Assembly: GCF_009834875.1 (NCBI RefSeq)
Contig: NZ_WVHT01000001.1
Location: forward strand, 1-64,000
Direction: 5' to 3'
Source: Hufsiella arboris
GTDB taxonomy: Bacteria > Bacteroidota > Bacteroidia > Sphingobacteriales > Sphingobacteriaceae
Length of the DNA stretch: 64,000 nt
The notes under the pieces were generated by a model, which worked only from the letters and a program-made list of their open reading frames with translations, was not told the origin of the DNA and made no database searches. Positions within the stretch are counted from its first letter, which is position 1; the number at the start of each line of letters is the position of its first letter. Below, in pieces: positions 35,667-45,024 of the stretch. A program made the translations under genes and the position numbers.

Positions 35667-36473
35667 TTAAGCACGTGGCTGGTTCATAGCAGAAAGCATG
35701 TTGCCATAAATTGCATTGAGTGAAGCAAGGTTTTTCGCAAGACGTCCAACTTCATCTTTAAACACTTTGGAATCTTCCATAGATTCATTGAAGTTTTGCA
35801 TAGTTCCTGCGATGTTTTGATAGAACTGGCTCATTGATTTCATATGAGTGGTCGAATCTTGCAACTCAAGTTCGTATACCGCATTTAGCGCAGATAAATT
35901 TTTAGTAAGATTTCCAACTTGTGTATGATAAGCTTTTGAATCAACATTTGTATTAGCCATTTCGACGAGGCTTGCTGATGCTTTTTCAAATGACGCGTTA
36001 AGAGTATCAAAACTTGATGACGCTGTTTTTAGTTTGCCAGTAAATTCGTTAGTTGCAGTTGCAGCGTCGGTAACATTGGAAATTGTCGCTACTTTATCAC
36101 CGAAAGTACGAAGGCCATCGCCCAATGTTCCTATTAAATCAGGAGTTATGTTTGCTTCTGCAAGCATCTTATCTAATGCTGCTGTTGAAGACGGCGCTGC
36201 GGCCACAGCTCTCGGAGAAGAAGCGACCGGCAAGTCTCCCTCAAAATCTGGATGTAACTCAGGATAAACTTTGTGCCATTCCGGATCTTTCGCCGGCGGA
36301 ACAAAGCCTGTAAGAAAGAAAAGGCAAGCCTCTACACCCAATCCAATACCAATCATATAGTTACCAAATACCCCTCCAAGGTGAAGAATTTTAAAAAGTG
36401 CACCTACGATTACAATGCTCGCTCCCCAAGAAATCGCTACATGCAGGAAATCAAATTTTTTTTTGCCAGCCAT
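35667..36473 (-). CDS. gldL: Gliding motility / type IX secretion protein GldL
   Basis: The 268-residue motor subunit (PorL) has two N-terminal membrane helices (about 12-30 and 36-55), the second with the conserved charged residue in GVEACLFFLTGF (Glu), thought to be part of the proton path. The cytoplasmic tail is a long coiled coil with duplicated segments ('VGNLTKNLSALNAVYELEL' and 'VGRLAKNLASLNAIYGNML'). It is preceded by gldK and followed by gldM. Confidence 0.96.
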   Translation of the reverse strand: MAGKKKFDFLHVAISWGASIVIVGALFKILHLGGVFGNYMIGIGLGVEACLFFLTGFVPPAKDPEWHKVYPELHPDFEGDLPVASSPRAVAAAPSSTAALDKMLAEANITPDLIGTLGDGLRTFGDKVATISNVTDAATATNEFTGKLKTASSSFDTLNASFEKASASLVEMANTNVDSKAYHTQVGNLTKNLSALNAVYELELQDSTTHMKSMSQFYQNIAGTMQNFNESMEDSKVFKDEVGRLAKNLASLNAIYGNMLSAMNQPRA

Positions 36474-36518
36474 AATTTTACTGATCTAGTTTAGAATTAA
36501 TAATAAAAGTTAAGTTGA

Positions 36519-37835
36519 TTAATGTTTGTCTTTGATATCGCGTCCGGCGAATTTGGTTACGCAACGGAAACCAATGTAAGATTTTGCGGTATCCTGATAC
36601 TCAAAACTGCGGGAAGAGTTTTGCAGAAAATAGCCTATATCTTTCCATGAACCTCCTCTGATCACCTTTCTCTTCAGCACCTCAGGATCATTTGATTTTG
36701 CTTCATAGCTAAATGTTGGGTTCATATCATGGACAAATGTAGAAGCGGACTCATCGTAAGCGGAAGCAGTCCACTCTGCCACATTTCCAGCCATGTTATA
36801 CAAACCAAAATCATTAGGGAAATACGATTTTACGTTAACCGTAAACGCTCCTCCATCGTCTATATAATTACCTCTGCCAGGTTTAAAGTTAGCCATCAGA
36901 CATCCTTTTGCATTACGTATGTAAGGACCACCCCATGGATAATCGTTACCAACCCTTCCGCCACGAGCGGCATATTCAAATTCAGCCTCGGTAGGCAATT
37001 CATATGGCAGACGGCTTAAACGCGGCATTTTATGAGCCTGGGCATATCCTTCATACAAGCGGGTACGCCAAACGGTAAAAGCACGTGCCTGGCGCCATGT
37101 AACGCCTACGACCGGGTAATTATCAAAAGCCGGATGCGAAAAATATCCTTCAACAAGTGGTTCATTTTGCGCATATGCAAAGTCTGCTAACCACACCAAT
37201 GTATCAGGATAAATTGCGACAGTGTCTCTGTAAATAAAATCAGAACGCTTTTTTGTCAGATCTCCGCGAGAGTTTGCAGCAGCCCGCTGGTTCATTATCG
37301 CGAAATTGTACTTAAGCAAGCGTACATCAACTTCATTACGGTCGAAAATCTTATCCTCTCCCTGGTAATACATTCCCTGAAGTTTGTTTGCGTTCGCTGC
37401 ACCGCCTTTTTTGCTGCTCCATAAAGCCGATCCGTTTCCTACCTTTTTCCAGTCGATATATTTCTGACCACCAGTGTTGGCAGCGTTTTTTGACTTGAGA
37501 TAGAATTTATCGTCCTGAAGGTAGTTTGTGATAGCGATTGAATCCCGTACCCAGTTTACAAACTGACGATACTCACTGTTTGTAATTTCTGTTTGATCCA
37601 TGTAAAACGCCTGTACAGTAACTTGCTTATTCTGAGCAATTTGAGCGAAGGTAATATCCTGGTCAGTCTGACCCATGATAAACGTACCTGCAGGTATATA
37701 AACCATCCCGAGCGGAATGCGTTTATTATTTAATTTTTTGTTTTTTACACCAACAAGTTCGCCACCAGCATTTCTACCACAACTGCTTACAATGAAGGGT
37801 AAAATAGCAAGAGCGATAAGGTAAAGTTTTTTCAT
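36519..37835 (-). CDS. gldK: Gliding motility / type IX secretion lipoprotein GldK
   Basis: The 438-residue outer-membrane-associated lipoprotein (PorK) has a lipobox (IVSSC, Cys19) and a formylglycine-generating-enzyme-like (SUMF1) fold: 'MVYIPAGTFIMGQTDQDI', 'YELPTEAEFEYAARGG', 'AGNVAEWTASAYDES' and 'KVIRGGSWKDIG'. In T9SS it forms a ring with GldN and is not thought to be an enzyme. It is the first gene of the operon; a fully convincing promoter was not found upstream. Confidence 0.96.
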   Translation of the reverse strand: MKKLYLIALAILPFIVSSCGRNAGGELVGVKNKKLNNKRIPLGMVYIPAGTFIMGQTDQDITFAQIAQNKQVTVQAFYMDQTEITNSEYRQFVNWVRDSIAITNYLQDDKFYLKSKNAANTGGQKYIDWKKVGNGSALWSSKKGGAANANKLQGMYYQGEDKIFDRNEVDVRLLKYNFAIMNQRAAANSRGDLTKKRSDFIYRDTVAIYPDTLVWLADFAYAQNEPLVEGYFSHPAFDNYPVVGVTWRQARAFTVWRTRLYEGYAQAHKMPRLSRLPYELPTEAEFEYAARGGRVGNDYPWGGPYIRNAKGCLMANFKPGRGNYIDDGGAFTVNVKSYFPNDFGLYNMAGNVAEWTASAYDESASTFVHDMNPTFSYEAKSNDPEVLKRKVIRGGSWKDIGYFLQNSSRSFEYQDTAKSYIGFRCVTKFAGRDIKDKH

Positions 37836-38057
37836 CGTTAACTATAGCGTATTAAACCTAAATTACAAATTTCGATCCGAATATACTAAAAGATACATTC
37901 ATTCTTTTTAATAAGAGCGCAATGAATTGATTTTAGTAAAAAAACTGCAACTACTAAGAACTATTTCATCGTTATTCTTAAAAGCAATCTTTTACAGATA
38001 AGGCTTCTTACGTAAGGTCAGTTAGAAAGGTTTTGATAAAAAGCTGAAAACAATCAG

Positions 38058-38099
38058 TTACTTACAATAACTGCTTATTTTAGCAATTATTGTAAGTAA
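38058..38099. repeat. 17-bp inverted repeat between hemD and gldK
   Basis: TTACTTACAATAACTGC (38058-38074) and GCAATTATTGTAAGTAA (38083-38099) pair over 17 bases with a single G-U, with loop TTATTTTA. There is no T-run in either direction, so it is not a typical terminator. It lies 6 bases past the hemD stop, inside a 270-bp gap. The remainder of 37836-38105 shows only a CTTACGTAAG palindrome at 38007-38016. Confidence 0.7.
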
Positions 38100-38105
38100 T
38101 GTCAA

Positions 38106-38876
38106 TTATTTGTTTACCTGCTTTATATACTGTTCGATGGCCATGGTCATACTTGGCGAGTTCGGCGTTGGCGCCGGAATATCGAGTATTAGATTACGCT
38201 CATTTACCGCCTTGTGGGTACTTGCACCAAATGCCGCAATACGAGTAAAATTTTGCTCAAATCCAGGAAAGTTTTTATAAAGTGACTGAATACTTGACGG
38301 ACTGAAGAATACTATAACGTCATAAAACACGTCAGCAAGATCAGAAAGGTCGCTGCAAACGGTGCGAAACAACACTGCCGGTGTAAAGTTATACCCATTT
38401 TCCTGCAAAAACTTTTGTGTTTCTTCTGCAGCTACATCTGAGCATGGATACAAAAACTTCTCATTGGAATGCTTTTTCAGCACCTCAGCAAGATCCGCAG
38501 CGGTTTGTTTACCAAAAAATATTTTCCTTTTGCGGTATTGTATATATTTCTGCAGATAAAGCGCAATGGTTTCAGACAAACAGAAATATTTCATCTCCGC
38601 CGGAACTTCATAGCGCATCTCCTCGCAAATACGAAAAAAATGATCCGCGGCATTTCGGCTTGTAAAAATTACTGCAGTAAAATCAGAAAGAGTAATCTTT
38701 TCCTTTCTGAAATCCTTTGCAGGCACTCCCTCAACATGAATGAATGATCTGAAATCAACTTTCAGATTAAACTTTTTTGCCAGATCGTAGTATGGAGACT
38801 TGTCTGAATCGGGTTTTGGGAGCGTTACTAAAATACTTTTTACTTTCTTTTTTCTCTCGTTTGGTGTTATCTCCAT
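38106..38876 (-). CDS. hemD: Uroporphyrinogen-III synthase
   Basis: The 256-residue protein has the HemD two-domain pattern with weakly conserved motifs: 'VKSILVTLPKP' at the start, 'TAVIFTSRNAADHFF' (the family 'FTSxNAV' loop), 'FLYPCSDVAAEET' and 'VIVFFSPSSIQSLY' followed by 'IAAFGASTHKAV'. It would cyclise hydroxymethylbilane in tetrapyrrole synthesis. Sequence conservation in this family is poor, so confidence rests on the loop pattern. It follows the DUF4271 gene by 13 bases, a pairing known in Bacteroidota. Confidence 0.9.
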   Translation of the reverse strand: MEITPNERKKKVKSILVTLPKPDSDKSPYYDLAKKFNLKVDFRSFIHVEGVPAKDFRKEKITLSDFTAVIFTSRNAADHFFRICEEMRYEVPAEMKYFCLSETIALYLQKYIQYRKRKIFFGKQTAADLAEVLKKHSNEKFLYPCSDVAAEETQKFLQENGYNFTPAVLFRTVCSDLSDLADVFYDVIVFFSPSSIQSLYKNFPGFEQNFTRIAAFGASTHKAVNERNLILDIPAPTPNSPSMTMAIEQYIKQVNK

Positions 38877-38889
38877 TTATAATTTTTTG

Positions 38890-39891
38890 CTAAAATCTCA
38901 AAGCTTTTACTAGTATCAATAAAGGACAAATTTCGAGGGCACAAAGATATATAATTAAATATACTTTTGAGAACCTGTATGATGATATAATATTTGCCGC
39001 AATACGGATAAACTGAAATAAAAATGTAACTATAAACACAAAGAATGCCACATATATATATACTTCCGCATATTTACCAGGCGTTAAACAAAATGCAAAA
39101 ATTAGAGGAAGATAAAGGATGGCGGTATTGAAATAACTCAGGTACAAAACTGAGACATATTCATTAACAAGTTTCTGAAAGCTAAAAATAAAACCAAGCA
39201 ATCTTAACAATACGATTTTAAGCGTAAATAGTGCAATAATTGCAATAGACAATGCCAATAGCCATTGAAAACCTTCAAAAAGATAAGTTAATTGGAAAAA
39301 TCTTCCACATAAATATAGAAAGGTGCCAATGGTAAAACCGAAAAGAATATACAAGAAAACAAATGGCCAGGAACTAAAAATATTATCATCCTTAGTAATC
39401 TGACTTAAAATCCTGTTGTTCCACAGACCTTGAATAATGATTGTAAGGTCCTTTGAAAAAGCATTTTTCAGAACGGCAAAAAACAGGAGCAATAATACCA
39501 CGAAACCCAGCAGCCATGTTTCGCCTTTCGGTAGTGATTTCCCTTCATTTATGTGGTTTACTTTCGGTATAAACCGTTTAGACCATGCACCGAAATTCAG
39601 ATTTCTTACAGTATAAACGTTGACAAGACTGTCGACAAATTGATTTTTCCTGCGCGGATTGGGTGGTTTAATCCACACCAGGCTTAATGAATCCCCGATA
39701 TGTTTTATTGAATCTTTTACCGATTGAACAGAGTCGCTTTTAAAGCGCCATCTCGCTAGAGCTGTTGAATCTACAAATCGTTTTTTTACTACTGGTTGCG
39801 GCTTATATAATTGATTTTCGCCGGCAGAATCCGTCTGAGCAAAAGCCCATATACTGAAAACAGAAAACAGAGCAGTTAAAAAAAATTTCAT
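38890..39891 (-). CDS. DUF4271 membrane protein
   Basis: The 333-residue protein has a signal-like start (MKFFLTALFSVFSIWAFAQ), about 95 polar residues, then six or so membrane helices from about residue 125 onward. The order and the proximity to hemD fit DUF4271, a Bacteroidota family of unknown function. The ATG at 39891 is preferred to an in-frame ATG at 39921 because it starts the signal peptide directly. Stop and next gene are spaced by 13 bases, so it is probably cotranscribed with hemD. Confidence 0.8.
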   Translation of the reverse strand: MKFFLTALFSVFSIWAFAQTDSAGENQLYKPQPVVKKRFVDSTALARWRFKSDSVQSVKDSIKHIGDSLSLVWIKPPNPRRKNQFVDSLVNVYTVRNLNFGAWSKRFIPKVNHINEGKSLPKGETWLLGFVVLLLLFFAVLKNAFSKDLTIIIQGLWNNRILSQITKDDNIFSSWPFVFLYILFGFTIGTFLYLCGRFFQLTYLFEGFQWLLALSIAIIALFTLKIVLLRLLGFIFSFQKLVNEYVSVLYLSYFNTAILYLPLIFAFCLTPGKYAEVYIYVAFFVFIVTFLFQFIRIAANIISSYRFSKVYLIIYLCALEICPLLILVKALRF

Positions 39892-39957
39892 CTGGAAATT
39901 GCGGGCAATCAATTTCAGCAAAGCTACAAGTTATATTTTCAATTTAACGAGTGAGGA

Positions 39958-42900
39958 TCAACCTTCTAACGAAAAAATTAACCGGCCGCTAACCTTATTA
40001 TAAATGCCGTTGACCTTATTCGCTAAATTTTGCTGGCCGTTACTAACAGCTAATTGTTTGCAAGCTTCTAAAATTGATACTATCCGCTGTACGTCCTGAA
40101 CTGACGAACGCTGATTTTCCGGGGAGAGACTAGCATAATAGTTAAGTTCATTAGCTAAAAAGCTTGTCGCATTTATCAATAAATTATTAGCCGTCTTAGT
40201 GTCATCCAGTTTATAAAAATTATATGCAGCCCGGTATTTATTTACCGTATCAGTGACATCATAGTTACGAAGCGGGAGATTCTGCATCGCTTTTTCCATT
40301 ACTTTTTTTGACTGTGAAATACTGCCTGCATCATATAAATTCAATGCCAGTGTGTTGAAATTATCCCAGGTTATGTTAGCGATCCTTCTGGATTCGGGAT
40401 CAAGACTATGAGCTTTTGCAAACGATCCGACATGAAATCTATTCATTAAATGGTCGTACATCGCGCTATTATTGGCCAACTCCTCCTTTTGACGGGTGTC
40501 GCCTTTTTCGCGCTTTAAAGGCAATAGGCGGTAAGCGTAGCCTTCGGTATATAAATAATTGTCCAGACCAGCGTAACTATCCGGAGAAACGCCTTTGGAA
40601 AAGTAAATAGGCCGTTTCCAATTGTTATTCGCTAAAATATCAAACACAGCGAGATCGGCTCTGCTTACATAGTTTTTGCCATATTCCCATTCGACTTTAT
40701 CTGTAATGTGACCTTTCTGAGCAGAACTTATTGTTCCGGTTTTGATCACCTGCAGTGGATCAACTGTTAATCTCAATTTTTTTGTCGGTAAAAAATTTTC
40801 ACGTGATCCGTCCTGCATTTCTACTTTATCGCTGTTATCGTCAGACAACATAACAGATAGAACGTCTTTTAACTCAACTGAATCCTTAAATCCATAATCG
40901 ACATAAGGCATTACATCTCTCACACCTTCGACGTATTTTTCTTCAGGCATCGTAATTGGCAATGGCGCCGACTTAAAAACCTGTGTTTTCATTTGATTTA
41001 TGTAAGAATCGTTGTACAAAAGCTGCAGGCAAACTACACGAACATCGGTACGAACACCTTCCACACTTTGTGCATACCACAAAGGATAAGTATCGTTATC
41101 GGCATTTGTAAACAATATCGCGTTTGGAGCACAGGACTCTAAGTAATTAATTGCCATGTCATGGGCAACGTTCTGGTCGGACCGGTTATGATCATCCCAT
41201 CCTTCTTTTCCCATTATAAAAGGAACAACAAGGCAAAGTGCCGGCGCCAAAATGGCTGACGCTTTCTTTATTGAGGCGCGTCTTAAAAACTCCTCAACCG
41301 CCAACACTCCAAATCCTATCCATATAGCGAAAACATAAAATGATCCCGCGTAAGCATAGTCACGCTCTCGGGGCTCAACCGGTGTTTGATTAAGGTACAA
41401 TATGATAGCGATACCAGTGAAGAAGAACAAGGTAAGAGTCACCCAGGCATCAGTTCTCCGTTTGTATAATAAAAATGTCAATCCGAAAAGTCCCAGTATC
41501 AGTGGCAGCGCAAATAAACGATTATAACCAGGGTTCGATATAATACTTTGGGGAAGATCTGCCTGGTTACCCAGGTGCATCGCATCAACCGGCTTTATGC
41601 CTGTAAGCCAGTTTCCAAAACGATTGCTTCCGTCGCCCTGATTATCATCCTGCCGGCCGGCGAAATTCCAGAAAAAATATCTCCAGTACATATAGCCTAG
41701 CTGATAATTCGAGAGGAATCTGATGTTGTCATTAAACGTAGGTTTGTCATTTTCATTTAACCCCAACCATGATCTGTAAAAAGCAATATGTTCTGGTTTA
41801 TCACTGTAAATCCTGGGAAGTAACGAATTATGATCATAGTCACGTGAAAACTTATGGCCAGAAATTTCATACTTCTCCTTCCCTTTGCGGTAAGTAGGCG
41901 CACCATTCTCTAAGCTCGTTGGATTTGCATCAAAGTACTGTCCGTAAATTAATGGCTTGTCAGCATACTGCTCGCGGCTTAAATAACCAAACAACGACAT
42001 CATGTTGTCAGGGTTACTAACATTAACAAAGGTTTTCGCGTTCGCACGTATTAGAATCATCGTATAAGAAGAATATCCAAGTAAAAGGAACGAAAGGCAT
42101 AAAAGCCCGAGGTTCAAATTAGCTTTTCCCTTTTTTATCGAATATAAAATCCCCCAGACTAATCCTGATATGACCACGATCAGAAATACACCAGCGCCAT
42201 AACCAAAACCGATTCCTAAATCATTTACGAACAACAAGTCTACCCTTGAAGCGAAATAAACCAGGTATTGAATGATTCCGTATTGAACAAAACCCAAAAT
42301 TGCCACGCCAATAAGCAAAGCTAGAGCGACTCCCTTAAAGGTGATTTTCTGGTATTTTTTGAAGTAGATAAGCAATACAATAGTTGGAATAGCAAGAAGG
42401 CTTAACAAGTGAACACCTATTGACAATCCGACCATGAAGGCAATAAAAACAAGCCACTTATTAGAAGTAGGATTTTCTGCCGTCGCGTCCCATTTTAACG
42501 CGGCCCAAAACGTTATAGCCGTAAAAAGGGCAGACAAAGCATAAACTTCCGCCTCCACCGCTGAAAACCAAAAAGAATCCGAAAAAGTGTAAGCGACAGC
42601 TCCAATTGTTCCTGCTGCCAGAATTAAGACAAATTGCTCATTAGAAAGTTCACTGCTTTTACTTTTAAAATATTTAAGAGCCAATGCGGTTATTGTCCAG
42701 AACAGAAACATGATAGTTGCTGCGCTCGCCATTACCGCGCTTAAATTCACCCAAAATGCAACCATATTCGGGTTCGATGCAAGCAATGAAAACATCTTTG
42801 CAATCATAATAAACAAAGGTGCTCCAGGCTGATGCCCTACCTGCTGGCGGTAAGCGGCGGAAATAAATTCACCACAATCCCAAAAACTCACTGATTGCTG

Positions 42901-42981
42901 CATCGTTTTAAAATATACAATAAATGCAAAAAGGAGCAGGACGAATCCGCCAGCGTTGTTAAAGAGATTGAATTTTTTCAT
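39958..42981 (-). CDS. DUF2723 membrane glycosyltransferase (GT-C type)
   Basis: A 1007-residue polytopic protein: about 11-12 membrane helices fill residues 10-580, followed by a soluble region of about 420 residues with helical repeats at the end. The N-terminal 'SVSFWDCGEFISAAYRQQVG' is the DUF2723 signature, with the acidic pair likely catalytic as in other GT-C enzymes; eukaryotic TMEM260 is a related O-mannosyltransferase. In Bacteroidota it may glycosylate exported proteins, which is inference. It diverges from hemW. Confidence 0.9.
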   Translation of the reverse strand: MKKFNLFNNAGGFVLLLFAFIVYFKTMQQSVSFWDCGEFISAAYRQQVGHQPGAPLFIMIAKMFSLLASNPNMVAFWVNLSAVMASAATIMFLFWTITALALKYFKSKSSELSNEQFVLILAAGTIGAVAYTFSDSFWFSAVEAEVYALSALFTAITFWAALKWDATAENPTSNKWLVFIAFMVGLSIGVHLLSLLAIPTIVLLIYFKKYQKITFKGVALALLIGVAILGFVQYGIIQYLVYFASRVDLLFVNDLGIGFGYGAGVFLIVVISGLVWGILYSIKKGKANLNLGLLCLSFLLLGYSSYTMILIRANAKTFVNVSNPDNMMSLFGYLSREQYADKPLIYGQYFDANPTSLENGAPTYRKGKEKYEISGHKFSRDYDHNSLLPRIYSDKPEHIAFYRSWLGLNENDKPTFNDNIRFLSNYQLGYMYWRYFFWNFAGRQDDNQGDGSNRFGNWLTGIKPVDAMHLGNQADLPQSIISNPGYNRLFALPLILGLFGLTFLLYKRRTDAWVTLTLFFFTGIAIILYLNQTPVEPRERDYAYAGSFYVFAIWIGFGVLAVEEFLRRASIKKASAILAPALCLVVPFIMGKEGWDDHNRSDQNVAHDMAINYLESCAPNAILFTNADNDTYPLWYAQSVEGVRTDVRVVCLQLLYNDSYINQMKTQVFKSAPLPITMPEEKYVEGVRDVMPYVDYGFKDSVELKDVLSVMLSDDNSDKVEMQDGSRENFLPTKKLRLTVDPLQVIKTGTISSAQKGHITDKVEWEYGKNYVSRADLAVFDILANNNWKRPIYFSKGVSPDSYAGLDNYLYTEGYAYRLLPLKREKGDTRQKEELANNSAMYDHLMNRFHVGSFAKAHSLDPESRRIANITWDNFNTLALNLYDAGSISQSKKVMEKAMQNLPLRNYDVTDTVNKYRAAYNFYKLDDTKTANNLLINATSFLANELNYYASLSPENQRSSVQDVQRIVSILEACKQLAVSNGQQNLANKVNGIYNKVSGRLIFSLEG

Positions 42982-43052
42982 GGTTTATCGCATTAATACT
43001 ATTACTAAGTTAGTTTTTTGAATTATAACTCCTTCGATTATGCTATAGAAAC

Positions 43053-43079
43053 TTGTTAAATTCTGCTTTAGTATTTTTG
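43053..43079 (+). promoter_or_regulatory. Candidate promoter of hemW
   Basis: TTG (43053-43055), 16 bases, then TATTTTTG (43072-43079). The -7 box is a full match to TAnnTTTG, and the ATG follows five bases later, so the transcript would be leaderless or nearly so. Confidence 0.45.
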
Positions 43080-43084
43080 CATCG

Positions 43085-44227
43085 ATGGCTGGTATCTATT
43101 TCCATATTCCTTTCTGTAAAAGAGCGTGTCACTATTGTGACTTTCACTTCAGCACTTCCTTGAAATTAAAGGATGAACTATTGGAAGCGATGAAACGTGA
43201 AATAATGCTGCAAAAACATTATTTAGCTAATCAAAAAATTCAAACTATTTATTTTGGAGGAGGCACACCGTCAATTTTGCGTGCTGACGAAATCCAAAAA
43301 CTATTAGATGAGATCAGCCACTTTCATGATGTAGACCCGGATGCCGAGATTACGATGGAAGCTAATCCGGACGATCTGGATGCAGAGAAAATTAAATCGT
43401 TAAGGCAAACACAGGTTAACAGGTTCAGTATCGGAATCCAATCCTTTTTTAACGAAGACCTGATCTGGATGAATCGCGCACATTTAGCGGTGGAAGCGGA
43501 GACCTCTGTAAAACGCGTGCAAGATGCTGGTTTTGAAAATATAACCGCCGATTTAATTTACGGATATCCCTTGCTAACGGATGATAAATGGACGCACAAT
43601 ATTGATCAGCTTATCCAATTCGACATACCACATATTTCCGCTTATTCCATGACGGTAGAGCCAAAAACTGCACTCGCTTCATTTATTCGCAGGGGAAAAC
43701 AAATACCAATGGATGAGGTGCAAAGTTCTGCCCAGTTTATAATACTGATAGACAAGCTGGCAAGCGCGAATTTCGAACATTATGAGATATCGAACTTTGC
43801 TAAGCCCGGAAACTATTCAAAGCATAATTCAAATTACTGGAACGGAATAAGTTATCTGGGGATCGGCCCGTCAGCGCATTCATTTAACGGGAAATCAAGG
43901 CAGTGGAACATCGCTAACAATTCGAGGTACGTAGAAAGCCTTTCGCAAAACAACGTTCCTGCGGAAATTGAAATCCTTAGTAATGCAAACAGGCTTAATG
44001 AATACATCATGACGTCGTTAAGAACTATTTGGGGAATGGATCTTAACAAAATCGAAATCGATTTTGGGAAGGAAGCGTTACAACTTATCAAATCTGACAT
44101 AAATCAGTTTACAGAAAAAAAGTGGCTTCTAAAAAACGGCGAATTAATTACCCTAAGCTCTGAAGGAAAGCTTTTTGCAGATCGTATAGCTGCAGAGCTT
44201 TTCGTGGATGAAAGTTCTTTTCTTTAA
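43085..44227 (+). CDS. hemW: Radical SAM heme chaperone HemW
   Basis: The 380-residue protein has the radical-SAM cluster motif CKRACHYCDF (Cys at about 11, 15 and 18) after 'GIYFHIPF', GGGTPS, and the HemN-like C-terminal domain ('YEISNFAKPGNYSKHNSNYW', 'GIGPSAHSF'). HemW differs from HemN by lacking the long N-terminal extension, which is absent here, so a heme chaperone role is more likely than coproporphyrinogen oxidase. The gene stands alone, diverging from the DUF2723 gene. Confidence 0.93.
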   Translation: MAGIYFHIPFCKRACHYCDFHFSTSLKLKDELLEAMKREIMLQKHYLANQKIQTIYFGGGTPSILRADEIQKLLDEISHFHDVDPDAEITMEANPDDLDAEKIKSLRQTQVNRFSIGIQSFFNEDLIWMNRAHLAVEAETSVKRVQDAGFENITADLIYGYPLLTDDKWTHNIDQLIQFDIPHISAYSMTVEPKTALASFIRRGKQIPMDEVQSSAQFIILIDKLASANFEHYEISNFAKPGNYSKHNSNYWNGISYLGIGPSAHSFNGKSRQWNIANNSRYVESLSQNNVPAEIEILSNANRLNEYIMTSLRTIWGMDLNKIEIDFGKEALQLIKSDINQFTEKKWLLKNGELITLSSEGKLFADRIAAELFVDESSFL

Positions 44228-44297
44228 TTTTTTGCTTCAAAAAATCCGGCTGCTTCGAAAACGCGTAAATCTTCACAAATTATCTTAATCACAACAA

Positions 44298-44852
44298 ATG
44301 AAGAAAATCGTATTTCTGGCCGTTGCATTAGCAGCTTCTGTAATTGGCTCTCAAACATTCGCACAAAAAACTAAAATGGTTGGAGGTGCAGCAATGTATC
44401 CATCAAAAGACATCGTTGACAATGCGGTAAACTCAAAAGATCATACCACATTGGTAGCCGCAGTTAAAGCTGCGGGACTAGTGGAAACCTTGAAAAGCGC
44501 CGGGCCGTTCACTGTTTTTGCACCGACTAATGAAGCTTTCGACATGCTTCCTGCAGGAACTGTGGAAACTCTGTTAAAACCGGAAAACAAAGCCATGCTG
44601 ACAAAAATTTTAACTTATCATGTATTGGCTGGTAAATTCAGCTCGGCTGATATCGCTGCAAAAATCAAAGAAGGAAAAGGCAGCGCTGAATTCAAAACGG
44701 TAAGCGGAGGCAAGCTTTGGGCCATGATGAAAGGCAAAGACATTGTTCTAAAAGATGAAAATGGTGGAACGGCGAAAGTGACGATTGCCGATGTAAATCA
44801 AAAGAATGGTGTTATCCATGTTATTGACCATGTAGTTACGCCAAAATCATAG
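44298..44852 (+). CDS. Fasciclin domain secreted protein
   Basis: The 184-residue protein has a Sec signal peptide (about 22 residues, ending QTFAQ) and one fasciclin (FAS1) domain: 'GPFTVFAPTNEAFDMLPAG' (H1-type box near residues 71-89), 'ILTYHVLAGKFS' and 'NGVIHVIDHVVTPKS' at the end. FAS1 proteins mediate adhesion in the envelope or outside; no partner is evident. It is followed by a terminator and has no operon partner. Confidence 0.93.
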   Translation: MKKIVFLAVALAASVIGSQTFAQKTKMVGGAAMYPSKDIVDNAVNSKDHTTLVAAVKAAGLVETLKSAGPFTVFAPTNEAFDMLPAGTVETLLKPENKAMLTKILTYHVLAGKFSSADIAAKIKEGKGSAEFKTVSGGKLWAMMKGKDIVLKDENGGTAKVTIADVNQKNGVIHVIDHVVTPKS

Positions 44853-44874
44853 CGCTCTCTTTTAGCTTTGATAG

Positions 44875-44902
44875 TCCCGGTATAGAATTGCCGGGATTTT
44901 TT
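44875..44902 (+). terminator. Terminator after the fasciclin gene
   Basis: TCCCGG (44875-44880) and CCGGGA (44891-44896) form a stem with a 10-base loop followed by a run of T. Confidence 0.75.
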
Positions 44903-44976
44903 ATTTACAAACGTTTGCAGAAAGTTAATCAATTGATTGAAACCGTCAGTTCTTTATCATAATCACTTAGGGCATA

Positions 44977-45005
44977 TTGACAAAATGGTAAAATATATAC
45001 TTTTG
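44977..45005 (+). promoter_or_regulatory. Promoter of the cupin/JmjC-like gene
   Basis: TTG (44977-44979), 18 bases, then TACTTTTG (44998-45005) fits the Bacteroidota consensus fully. The ATG is at 45025, 19 bases downstream of the -7 box. Confidence 0.6.
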
Positions 45006-45024
45006 CAATGTTAATTTTTTGTAA

